DNA of 64,000 nt from Dioscorea cayenensis subsp. rotundata (lineage: Eukaryota > Streptophyta > Magnoliopsida > Dioscoreales > Dioscoreaceae): contig NC_052474.1 of the NCBI RefSeq assembly GCF_009730915.1, forward strand, positions 2,267,501 through 2,331,500, written 5' to 3'. The notes under the pieces are model-generated. The model worked only from the letters and a program-made list of their open reading frames with translations. It was not told the origin of the DNA and did not search any database. A program made the translations under genes and the position numbers. Below are positions 51,484 to 61,895 of the stretch, piece by piece. The first letter of the stretch is position 1; every line of letters begins with the position of its first letter.

Positions 51484-53639
51484 ATGGCGAGCAGGCTCTT
51501 GAGGCAAAGGGCAACCCCATTCTCCCTAGGTTCAACCTTCTCTCGGTTCCTTCATCCCTCCTCCCCGCCTATCGATCCTTGTCCGGCGGCGGCCTTCAAT
51601 GGCCTTCGAAGCCTCCACTCTCTCACTTCCCCTGGCGATGGTGGTGTCTTCCATTCTTCTGATCCTAGATCGGTGGCTCCACGATCCGTCCTCATGCCCG
51701 ATTTTGCTGGATCCTTTCTCCTCCTTGGCCAATGGCACCCGCTTTGTTCCCTCCTCTGCCGCTGGGTCTCTTGGTCTCATGAAGGTGTATAGCAATTATA
51801 AATATGTTTTTTTTTTTTTTTGTTGTTTGATTGAGTTGTCTGTGATTTTGTGTATGTGGCGTAACATTTGTTAGATATTGGGTTATCGGAAATAGATTCA
51901 AATAGGTTTGATATATTGCAAAAAGAGTTTTTTTTAATCGATGAGTTTATTATGAATGTTTAGATGTTTTTGTGATTGAACACAGGTGGATGATGTCAGT
52001 TTCAGAAAGTGATAGTTTTATTATTTGTGTTTTGGGGTGTCATATATTTCACTTGTTAGTTCTATGAGATTATTTGGTGTTTAAAGGGTGAAAGTAGCAA
52101 GGTGACGTTGCTGTCTTGGAAAAGATGGTAAACAGAACATGATTAAGAGGACGGTCCCTTTCTAATGTAAGATCACAGTATTCATGATTTTTAGTAAATC
52201 TCTCGGGAGTTGTTTTTTCATGTATGACAGTTTTCTCGATTGAAGGTTGTATTTTGCCTTGTTGGTGTTCTCAATCATTCAGCATGAGTTACATGATTGA
52301 TGTTTTCAACCATCAATGTTGCAAATCTGTGAGTTCCATAGCAATTTATACTATAGCTTGTTGGGAAACAAGAGGGATAGGTAATTTGACAGAAGGCCTT
52401 TGGACTGATTTTTAGAGTACTATTTAGTTAGATACAAGGAGAGCCAAAAGTTCAATCTGTTTTTTTTTTCTTTCTAGAAGCTGAATCTACTAGATTGTTC
52501 ATGTAGCTTCATGGATCTCTATGTTTGGTTGGGGAGGTGATCCTTATGATCTTGTAAACATCTTGTACTTGAAGTTTCTTTGCCTTCGGCATAACTTGTT
52601 TACCAAATTAAGGTCAGAGATGACCTTCTTCTTCCACTGCTTGGGAGCTCATGGTTTCATATTCTATTTCATTTCCGATGGGGGTTCTTTTCATTGTTCC
52701 CTCACTGGGCCAATTTTGCTATTGGTCACCACGGAGTATTTAGCCTTGCAAGGATGCCCTTGCTGTAAAAATGACTTGATCTCAAATCTTGCGTGCTTGC
52801 ATATCGCTTCAGTCAAGCACCAAATGTTTTATTTAGAGTCTAGACATTTTAACTTCCTTTTGTTGCTATTGATTTTCACTAGAGAATTAGACAACCTTTT
52901 CTCTTAAGATGGTTTTTTTCTCCTGAAAGGGTATTTCTGTTGCTTTTTGATAAATATTGCAGCTGTTGCTCTTAGTTTTGGTTATTTCAAATAAGATTCA
53001 TTTTAGCTATGTGGATTGAATATGTTTTCTGGTCTGCAACTATTGCAGGTATGGAATCATGGAATTTCTAATGCAAGCCACTCATATATACCCTCCTATC
53101 CAAGCATGCAAGTATCTCCTCGTTGGTTTTCTATGAAAGCATCATCAGATCCTGATCAATCAACTGAAAAGAATGTAGGTTTTTGTTTCTTGCATATTCT
53201 AATTTGTTCCATCTGGGGGTCTACGTAGTTTTTTTTTTTCCTTGCATTGAGATGGTCTAAACCGCATGGTCAAAATGTTCCACAGACCTCAGATACGACA
53301 CTGCATCAAAAAACATCAAAAGTGGTATCCTTTGCGCCCCTGGAAGCAAGTGCCAGCATGAAAGAGCGACCTAGTGCTCTACGGAGTGAAAGCCTGAAAA
53401 TAAAGAGAATAGAGCTCTCGCAGAAAATTACATATGCTCTGATTCCTGCCCTGCTCCTTGTTTCCAAAACAAAGCTGACCACCTCGCTGATAATTCTCTC
53501 GGTATTCTGGCAGATCCATGGGTTCTTCAAGGAGATTTTCCTGGACTATGTGCACCAAGAGGTGACCAGGAAGTGGGTTTTGATATACTTCAATCTGCTT
53601 CTCTTGATTGTGGCCAAGGATCTCTTCCTTGCCTTTTGA
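51484..53639 (+). CDS. Small mitochondrial inner-membrane protein, possibly succinate dehydrogenase subunit 4-like; frameshift in exon 1
   Basis: Three exons: 51484-51784, 53049-53174, 53286-53639. The N-terminus MASRLLRQRATPFSLGSTFS is rich in Arg, Ser and Leu and lacks acids, typical of a mitochondrial presequence; RWFSMKA in exon 2 resembles a cleavage region. The last 117 residues contain about three hydrophobic segments (YALIPALLLVS, TSLIILSVFWQIHGFF, WVLIYFNLLLLIVAK) and a DYVHQEVTR loop. Three membrane spans plus presequence fit the membrane anchor of complex II, but I did not recognise the family with certainty. Exon 1 begins in one frame and must end in another to splice into exon 2 (LANGTRFVPSSAAGSLGLMK): one extra base near 51713-51725. 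The start is the first ATG after the gap. Confidence 0.7.
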
Positions 53640-54301
53640 TATATTCACTGAAGGCTGAAGCCACCATAGTATGAGGTTGAATCTTAAATCATCATCGTTT
53701 CCGCAACTTGGTTGGATCAGTGAGGGCAATCTATGAAATAATCTGTTTTCTATTTTGTAATCAAATAAATATGTTACTTATGTCATCACAAGGATGTTCA
53801 GTGTTGTTGTCATGTACCCTTTGCTGTTGATTCAGATGGGCTCTCCCGTGCATTGCCCCATTGCAGTTTGAGTGGTGACTAACATTGAAACTAGCTTTTT
53901 GTTTGTCTCGCTGCAAGTTCTTTTTGGTTCAGGCATGTTAAATGGTTATCTCCCGAGTAACTCATTAATGCTCAGCTTTTATTAAATGAACATTGCTTCT
54001 AATTTTCTATCCTTCAAAGATGAAGGAATTTTGTGGCATTATTTGTTGTCAGCTCAGCTGTGTTTGGATTGATTTTGGGGGAAAGATTAACCATAGAAAA
54101 GTAGTAGTAGTTGTTGTTATTGTTTTTAAATGAAATTTAAAATCTCATAAAATAAGATGGTTGTTAGTTTTGCCCTCATTTTTTTTTTTTTATCGTTTTT
54201 GATATTTGTAAAATGTAAAAAATATTAGTTTTTAACCCAACTTTTAAAGTTAATTTAGAAGTTTGGGTTGGTGTAGGGTTTTAAGAGAATCATAGATCGT
54301 C
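53640..54301. other. Intergenic, 3' UTR and next promoter
   Basis: Short AT-rich spacer between two co-directional genes. No other feature supported. Confidence 0.5.
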
Positions 54302-54315
54302 TAAACCCTAAACCC
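54302..54315 (+). promoter_or_regulatory. Double telo-box upstream of the CobW gene
   Basis: AAACCCTAAACCC, overlapping telo-box units, about 30 bp before the first strong upstream ATG. Confidence 0.5.
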
Positions 54316-54344
54316 TTCTCGGCACTTCTCTCTTCCTTGACGCC

Positions 54345-54557
54345 ATGGTTGCCCGCGCTTATCATCCCGAGAACTTCGAAAGCCCTAAACCATCTCCTCA
54401 CCTTCTCCATCTCCGCCGCCTCCCTCGTTTCCCAGCGATTTCATCCCAACCTTTAGATGCTCTCGGTCTATGGTCTCCTCCACTTTCCCGCAATCAAACC
54501 TTTCTGAAGCCGCCTCCTCGGCGCTTGACCTTGATCGCAGAGTCCCAGCCACCGTGA
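54345..54557 (+). CDS. Upstream ORF overlapping the CobW start
   Basis: Seventy codons beginning at an ATG in an excellent context (GCCATGG). It is out of frame with, and overlaps, the CobW start at 54470, whose own context is poor (pyrimidine at -3). It is Pro/Ser/Arg-rich and resembles no known protein. Either it is a regulatory uORF, or it is a targeting leader separated from the body by a one-base shift. Confidence 0.45.
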   Translation: MVARAYHPENFESPKPSPHLLHLRRLPRFPAISSQPLDALGLWSPPLSRNQTFLKPPPRRLTLIAESQPP

Positions 54558-56647
54558 TCACCGGGTTCCTTGGCTCTGGAAAGGTAGGCGGTTCTTCAGC
54601 TTGTTTGTTTGAGGCTTCTGTGAGATCCTTGAGAATTATGCTTTGATAATTTCTACCTTGTAAAATGAAAAACTTTGAATTCGGAGACATTGATTATGCC
54701 CATGTTTCATTCCTTCATCGTTATTGGTTATGCAGTTGTGATTGCACTAGATAACGTAATATAAGAACTATGAAATCGTCCTACCCCCGAGTTGTGCTTT
54801 TGATGGTTTGCTGTTTCCGTGGATTTTTTTTTTTTCTTATTGTCCGCGTTCTTTGATGCATCAATTTTATTTTATTTATTTTATTTTATTTATCTATTTA
54901 TTATTGTAACTTTATCATCATTGAATTTATTCACAGACGACTTTGTTGAACCATATTCTAACTTCGCAACATGGAAAGCGGATTGCTGTTATTGAGAATG
55001 AGGTAATGGATCACTGGTATTGATTTCATAATTGCTTCTAATTTAGCTCAAGATAGAATAATTGTAATTAACGGAATGAAATGTCCTTGTTGAAACAAAT
55101 ATTCCAAGAAATGTACTTCCAATCTCCTATAATACTGGTGTGTAAAATATTGAATATTTGTAGCACATATGATAATTTGAATTTTCATCACTAGTGGTGT
55201 CTCTTTAATTTGCTAGTATCTGTGAATTTTGCCCTAAATTGGATTTTTTTTTTCTTTTCTTGTACTGTAGTTTGGAGAGGTGGACATTGACAGTTCATTG
55301 GTTGCCAACCATTCTTCAGTACCTGGGGAGGATATTGTAATGGTTAACAATGGCTGCTTGTGTTGCACCGTCAGAGGCGACCTAGTTAAAATGCTATTGA
55401 AATTGGTCAAGACAAAGCGAGACAAATTTGATCATATTATTATAGAGACAACAGGTACTGCTGTGGAATGAACATTTACTCATTTAATAACAGCTTGGCT
55501 GTATATCGTTTTCAGTTCAGAATTATTTCACCATCTTATGACCAGTGACGACCGTGAATTGTTTTACTTCCATCTACCTTATAAATTTCTATTTTAATTA
55601 GTTTTTACATTGTTCTTGCTGATACAGAATTGCATTCTGCCTTCATTTTCACCTACAGTTTATTTTTTTATTTTTTTGTAAGGTTATGTTCTTGGTTGGA
55701 ACTTGTTGAGTAAGTTATCGCCTCTCTTTCAGGTTTGGCAAAACCCTCCCCTGTCATAGAAACATTCTGTTCAGATGAATTAGTTGCAGAAAATTTGAAA
55801 CTTGATGGAGTTGTAACAATGGTAGACTGCAAGCATGCCATGCAACATTTGAATGAAGTCAAGCCGAGGTGGGTTGTCAATGAGGCGGTGGAACAAGTTG
55901 CTTATGCAGATCGTATCATACTAAACAAGGCAATCATAATCAACCAATAAGTAACTTGTTGGCTTTTCTTCCATATTACTCCTTAAAAAGTTAAAATAGC
56001 TCATGCTCTCTTATCTTTCTGCATGATAATTGCTTTCCAGGTAGATTTGGTGACTGAGACAGAATTGGATGCCCTCACTAAGAGAATTAGAGTAAGTGTT
56101 AAATCCGAGTGTTAGTCTGCTAATTATTTGGTATGTGCCACATGCTCACTAGATCCTTGAATGTTGTATTTTCTATGGCAGCTTATAAATGGTATGGCAC
56201 AGATAAAGCAAGCCAAATTTGGAGCTGTTGACATGGATTTTGTTTTAGGAGTGGGAGGATACGACCTTGACAGGTTATCAGTTCCCAACCATTTTGTTAT
56301 TCCTTCTAGTTGGCCTTCTGAAGTATAGCATGTTTGATACCTAACTGTTAAACTTCATCCTTCATTGATTATAGAATCGAGTCTGCAGTTCAGGTTGACA
56401 CAGACCATAATGCTACCAATCATTGTGTTAATGGGCATGGTAATTTCTTTCTCAGATACAAATTTGACAGCATTTTAAAATATACCATATGCTCATCTTC
56501 TGGTGGAGTTAAGGCATTCAAAGATTTCATTATAACTTGCAATTGATTATGGCAATAGTGCCTCAATATTGATGATGATTGAGATTGTTTAGTATCATTG
56601 GCTCTGTAATAGACTACATTTGAGGTCTATTCCTTCTTTTCTTTCAG

Positions 56648-56690
<43 letters not shown>

Positions 56691-57551
56691 CACAGGGCAC
56701 CATCATGACCATGTGCATGATTCTGCCGTGTCAAGTGTCAGTATAGTCTCTGAGGGAACCCTTGATCTTGATGAGGTATTCTTTCAACTCCCTTTTCACT
56801 TTATCAGTGCCTTCATAACCCATGAGGTTAGTGGAATAGGTGTAGCTGGTATTATATTGAAAACCTACTTCCTCTCTAGGATTTCCAGTGCCGTCTTATT
56901 ACATAAAGAGAGAATTTATTTTACTGAGGACCCACTTGAAATGAATACCCACCAAGCATAGAATATTAGCATTGAATTATCTTATCATCTTTTAGCATTT
57001 GTAAGTAGCATCTTGTCGTATGTTTCGGTATTCATCAGATCTGACAATTTTATTAGTGCAGAAACCTATTACACCTTTCTGATTTATCCAGGATAGCAAC
57101 CAACTTTTTGATAAAATCATCCTTATGTTGTCTTCTCTTCAGATCTCTGCTTTTTTGGTGAATTACTTCGTCTTTATTACTTGTAAAATTCCAGGTTAAT
57201 GATTGGCTTGAGAGACTGGTTGATGAGAAGGGGGAAGACTTATATAGGATGAAAGGTGTATTATCCGTCAATGATTCCACAGGACGGTTTGTTTTTCAGG
57301 TAATTTTATTCCCTATCTTGCCCATTTAGAATAAAAGAAAACAGCTTTTTTTGTTTGAAGAACCAATTTTCAGTGTTTGAAACTGAATTTATTTATTATC
57401 CCTTTTCGGATAGGGGGTGCATTCTATGTTAGATGGATGTCCTGGAAAGCCATGGGAGCCAGATGAGAAGAGGATCAGCAAACTTGTATTCATTGGAAGG
57501 GATCTGGATGAAGCTGCCTTGAGAAAGGCCTTCAACGGGTGCTTAGTTTGA
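54470..57551 (+). CDS. CobW/P47K-domain GTPase, plastid PTAC17-like group
   Basis: G3E-family GTPase and metallochaperone. Ten exons encode 379 residues: 54470-54583, 54937-55002, 55271-55454, 55733-55929, 56041-56091, 56182-56273, 56375-56439, 56648-56775, 57195-57299, 57414-57551. Motifs in order: P-loop GFLGSGKT split by intron 1, ENEFGEVDID, the metal-binding CxCC (NNGCLCCT), ETTG, and NKVD created across intron 4. A His-rich linker follows (14 consecutive His, then HHHDHVHD). The C-terminal CobW domain contains RMKGVLSV and FQGVHSMLDG. Intron 4 uses a GC donor (AAG/GCAATC); the only nearby GT donor would include a stop. The body closely resembles plastid CobW proteins, but no convincing transit peptide precedes M1 in this frame. 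The likely role is zinc or other metal delivery. Confidence 0.9.
56650..56691 (+). repeat. CAT trinucleotide repeat coding for polyhistidine
   Basis: Thirteen CAT codons and one CAC in a row at the very start of exon 8 of the CobW gene, immediately after the acceptor. It is nearly pure at the DNA level. Confidence 0.95.
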
Positions 57552-58720
57552 TCTTATCATGCAAAGAAACCCAAAAAATCCAGCAAAAGAGCGCTGCTGT
57601 AATACGCAAGCTTTATGATCTTCATTATCTTTAAAAAGGATTATTATGTTGTACACTAACAACTATCATTAACACTGTTACTCAGTCTACATATAAAGAT
57701 CAATAACTTAAACTTATTATTTATTCATTCATTTTATTACTATGTTTTTTTTTTATTGCTTTTGGTTGTTAGGGACCATTTACATCTCAATAGAAGCCTG
57801 GAGGGAACAGCGACCTTGTACGGGCCGACCACTTTGCATTAGATTCGTTTGCGAATCACGAGGCGCAAGGGACCGCATGACATTGAAAAGGTATCACTAG
57901 ACAGCTTTAGATTCTTAATTCTTCTATCCAAGTTCCCTTTGTCTCCTCTTTGCATGGAATTATCCTTTTCTTCAAAGACGCCTGTTTTAGAACTATTAAA
58001 GTGCGCTGATGGAATCTTTAGTGTGGACCTCACTCACACCCAAGACTTTGTTAAATATGTTGACGATTTACATTGACAATTTACCATTTTTGATTTGATT
58101 TCATATTTATATAGTGGGAAACCCAATGTTGCTTCCATTGATTATTTCCTTCTCTATAATTTTTGCTCCATTTGATCCTTTTATTTGAGTCAAATATTGT
58201 TTGATGGGTGAAATTTCAAGCCTGTATGATTCTGAAAATAATACTGAATATATTTTCATTAGAGTGAGATATAACTATAATTGTGTATTTTCAAATCTAA
58301 TTTTAGTATTGAAATGTAGAATTTGACAACTGGTTTTGTACCAAATTTCCATTCCCTCTATTAAGCACCTATATTGTTTTTGGAATTATTCCAATATTAT
58401 GTTTGAGCGATTTAGATATTAATTAGCATTAAAAATTATTGACATTAGCATATCTTTATCAATAATCAGGAGATTAAAATTTTGACTCAAAGATATTTAT
58501 ATTAATTAAAATGCCAAAACTTCCAAAATATTGTCTTTTTCAATCTATCTCGAAGTTGACAACTCCCAAAGGTTAATATATATATATATGTATATATTGT
58601 AAGTAAATTAGTAAGTTAAGAGAAAGCAAAAACATCATTAAAAAGTCTTATCAGCAATCCAATCCTATTAGAGGTGGGCCCATCCCATTAATTCACCAGC
58701 AAGTTTCCAATCAAAAGTTG
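57552..58720. other. Intergenic, no supported gene
   Basis: CobW 3' UTR, then AT-rich DNA. A 75-codon open frame at 57849-58076 has no recognisable family and is not called. Confidence 0.5.
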
Positions 58721-58721
58721 A

Positions 58722-58980
58722 CACGTGAATGAGGGTGGCAATTGGGCAGTAAGGAAGTTACGGTTCGAGCCGAAGAGCTAATTAGTGGAGAAGACAAAGG
58801 TGGCGCGGAGGAGGCGGTGGTCCCCGCCGGGAATATTCCCTGGCGTCACAGCGCCGCCCTGTCGGCCGAAACGTGTCCTTCTGGGGGGCCCACTTACACT
58901 CTCCTCCTACGTGGCATGTGCTGGCTGGAATATTCCTCGGCCGCAGCCACCGCGAATATTCCACGCTGGCATCCCACGTG
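58722..58980. promoter_or_regulatory. G-boxes in the MYB-CC upstream region
   Basis: CACGTG occurs at 58722-58727 and 58975-58980, with further ACGTGG/ACGTGT cores between. The surrounding DNA is unusually GC-rich. Binding by bZIP or bHLH factors is inferred from the motif only. Confidence 0.45.
58831..58961. promoter_or_regulatory. Three identical GAATATTC palindromes (P1BS-type sites)
   Basis: GAATATTC at 58831-58838, 58928-58935 and 58954-58961, each followed by C, in a locally GC-rich stretch. All fit GNATATNC, the site bound by PHR1-type MYB-CC factors. They lie 620-750 bp upstream of a MYB-CC start codon. The same word also fits the GAAnnTTC core of heat-shock elements. Confidence 0.55.
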
Positions 58981-59017
58981 GCCCCCAGTCTCACATGACC
59001 CCACCGTTTTCCCTTCA

Positions 59018-59021
<4 letters not shown>

Positions 59022-59052
<31 letters not shown>
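59022..59052. repeat. CT microsatellite in the MYB-CC leader region
   Basis: About 14 CT units. A second CT-rich run lies at 59190-59220. CT-rich tracts near the transcription start are common in plant genes. Confidence 0.85.
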
Positions 59053-59054
<2 letters not shown>

Positions 59055-59445
59055 GTCTCCCGCCCTTCAAATGGTTAAGAACTTAAGAGAAAGGAACATT
59101 TTAAGTTACAATGCCCCGCGGCTTACCAGAAATGGCTTTACGGCGGTTTTCACCCCTTCCCCCACCTCTACGTTTCCTTTAGATTCCCTCCTCTCTCTCT
59201 CTCTCTCTCGCTCTCTCTCGTGATCTCGATCTCTCTCGGATCCAAACCTCTATCGAATAATTCAAATTCTCAGTTAGGGATATCTGATCTGAATTACGGT
59301 AAATTTGGATTGATTTTTGCATCATTTCAAGCTGGATTTCCTTTTCCAAGATTAGAGTTTTGACATTAGATCTTTGTTCATCTCCTTCTTAAGAAGGATT
59401 TGGGGGTGTTGATCAGGGGTTCCTTTTTGCTTCTTTGGGAAAAGA

Positions 59446-59499
59446 ATGCGAATCAGAATACCATCTTTTAGCTTTTGGACATTCCTTGAAAGTTCTTAA
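59446..59499 (+). CDS. Short uORF upstream of MYB-CC
   Basis: Starts ATGCGAATC and ends at TAA after 17 codons (MRIRIPSFSFWTFLESS). It lies 82 bp upstream of the main start, within the likely leader. It may dampen translation. No homology is claimed. Confidence 0.35.
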   Translation: MRIRIPSFSFWTFLESS

Positions 59500-59580
59500 A
59501 GAGAAGGGAATAAGAATTTACTTTGTAGGGGAGGTTTTGGGAGTTGGATCGAGCTCCAGATCAAACCAGGTGGTGGGCAA

Positions 59581-61441
59581 ATGTTTGGCGAGATGGAGAG
59601 GAGTTGCTACCCGGCGTTCGAGAGTGGCGGAGTCGTGCTCTCGCGGGATCCCAAGCCTCGTCTCCGGTGGACGCCGGACCTCCATGATCGCTTCGTCGAC
59701 GCTGTCACCAAGCTCGGCGGCCCTGATAGTGAGCTCCTCTCTCTTCTTCTTCTTCTTCTTCTTTTTTTAATAGCTCTCTCTCTTGAACGGCGCCGGATGA
59801 CCGTCCGTTGGATGGACGGCTATGATTGGTCGAGGTTTTACATGGAACTAAGACATTTTTACGAATAAACCCCGGAGAAATGTTTATTTTATGTAGTGGA
59901 GGTGCTTGTTAATTTAGTAATTATGATTTATTCTTTTCAGCCTTTGCTATTATTATTAACTTCATTCATTTCAATTATGATTTATTTAAATGTATGTTTA
60001 ATTCTTTTCTGATTTACGTTTTGATTGATTTGTCTCCATTGGCATGGTAAAAAAATTTTTGCAGAAGCAACACCTAAGTCTGTTCTAAGACTAATGGGCA
60101 TGAAAGGATTGACACTTTATCATCTTAAAAGTCATTTGCAGGTGCTTCTCTTGATCTTTGTATTTTTCATGGTCTTTAATTGATTTTTTATTGATTGATT
60201 GATTTATTTATTTATTTTCAGTTTCTAAAGCATTTTTCTTCATTGTACGTGTTTCTTTTTCTTTTTTTTCATAGAAGTATAGACTAGGAAGGCAAGCCAG
60301 GAAAGAGACAAGCCAAGGAGAGAGTAACAGTGGTATACCACTCTTAAAACGTTTTTTACATGAGTACTGAGTTTCTACTAGAGATTTTTCAAATAATTAG
60401 GAATTCAGTTGTTTCAAGCTATCATGTTTGATTTTGTCACTTTCTTCTGATACTTATTCTTTCTTTGAGTTTAGGTAATCCGAGTGGAACTAAGTTCTCT
60501 TCAACAACTACAACTATGGGCATCCTAAAACGGGTGTAATGAAGAGTAAGATTCTTTTCAAACCTTAGATCTATATCAATACTACTCAATGCATTGTGAT
60601 ATATATACTTGTTGATTTTTTTAAACAAACGGTGAAAAAGTCTTTTTTTAATTTTGAGATTTATTAGTTTAAATTCAGATTTTTGAGACAAATAATATAA
60701 CATAACATATTTTTACAGTTAGCCTTATGTGCTCCATATAGCCTTTGTTCCTTGTATAGTTTAACTCATTCTACATTATATATTATTTTGCAGGGAAATT
60801 CCAATTGCTGAGGCTTTAAGATATCAGATTGAAGTGCAAAGGAAACTAAATGAACAACTGGAGGCAAGTCTCATGGTGCTGTATGGTCCCTTGTTTATGT
60901 ATATATATTTATCTACACAATAGTATTACCATTCAGAATAAGTATAGATTGAAATTGAGAACAAAATTGTCTAATATGCTTTATGTTTAGATCTTATTTT
61001 TATTTTTTTTTATTTTATTTTTTTTTGCAGGTTCAAAAGAAGCTGCAAATGAGAATTGAGGCACAAGGAAAATACTTGCAAGCAATACTGGAGAAAGCTC
61101 AAAATAGCCTCACTTTTGATGTGAATAACACTGGAAATTTAGAAACCACAAGAGCTCAACTTACTGACTTCAACTTAGCACTTTCAGGTTTGATGGACAA
61201 CGTAAGCCAAGTGTGTGAATCCAAAACTGTTGAATTAGGGAAGGAGATCAGTATCAAGAGGCCTCATAATTCTGCTTTTCAGCATTACCAGGATGGTGTA
61301 GCAGATGAATCTCATGATACTAAATTTGCTGCAAATGGTACTTCTTTGGTGCTTGATTTGAATGTGAAGGGCAGCTATGAGATGTTTAGTGGAGGGAGAG
61401 GGACTGAGTTAAATCTTTGCATGCATCCACAAAGAAGTTGA
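59581..61441 (+). CDS. MYB-CC (PHR/PHL-type GARP) transcription factor
   Basis: Six exons encode 274 residues: 59581-59728, 60065-60141, 60275-60332, 60475-60535, 60794-60863, 61031-61441. The single-repeat GARP Myb lies at about 26-78 (RLRWTPDLHDRFVDAVTKLG .. TLYHLKSHLQKYRLG). The MYB-CC coiled coil lies at about 117-162 with LNEQLE at 133-138 (family LHEQLE), followed by VQKKLQMRIEAQGKYLQAIL. An LVLDL sequence at 244-248 fits an LxLxL EAR motif. The last intron has a consensus GC donor (GAG/GCAAGT). The exon 4 donor is GGT/GTAATG, which alone keeps the frame open. The family binds GNATATNC sites as dimers and is linked to phosphate-starvation responses. The closest subgroup appears to be PHL8/PHL11-like, not PHR1 itself. 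Confidence 0.92.
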
Positions 61442-61887
61442 AGGAAGACCAATCCAATTATATTGTTATTTTCTTTTATGGTTATCTAAAAAGTTTTGGT
61501 TGTGTATATGGATATATATATATATGCTTCATAGTTCACAATAAGGAGAGTTGATATTTATCAACAGGAAAAGTTTTAGGCGGTTATCATGTCTGTGGAT
61601 TATAGTTTAAGTTCTGAGTCAGTTACTGTAGTTCATGTTAACCTTTTTATATATATCATCGTGAGTATGACCTTTCCAAGTGAAACTTGAACATATGTAT
61701 ATATATAGTGTTTTTATCTGGTTTTAATAAGGTAGTTTATTGTTTAGAAACCAAGTATAAGAAGATTTTTTTTTTAATTTAAAATAATTAAATTTAATTA
61801 GATTCCTTACAACTATAAAATCTAGTTATATGTTTAATGTAAACTATTGTTCGGTGGGTGGAATCCGCAACTTTTATAATTTTTCTA
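61442..61887. other. MYB-CC 3' UTR and spacer
   Basis: AT-rich, with short TA runs. No other feature supported. Confidence 0.5.
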
Positions 61888-61895
61888 GTTTTAAT

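Noticed and set aside
50389-51535. Long minus-strand ORFs across the gap
   Set aside because: They consist almost wholly of N and have no meaning.
55735-55950. Open frame ending at 55950 as a separate CobW-fragment protein
   Set aside because: It is exon 4 read through the GC-AG intron; the family frame resumes at 56041 with VDLVTE.
57849-58076. 75-codon ORF after the CobW gene
   Set aside because: No recognisable motif, no splice or promoter context; likely chance.
58742-59086. GC-rich ORFs upstream of MYB-CC
   Set aside because: They run through promoter motifs and a CT microsatellite; composition explains the open frames.
60475-60545. Apparent frameshift in MYB-CC exon 4
   Set aside because: Using donor GGT/GTAATG at 60535/60536 keeps one continuous frame (GILKRVEIPIAEALR), so no frameshift is needed.
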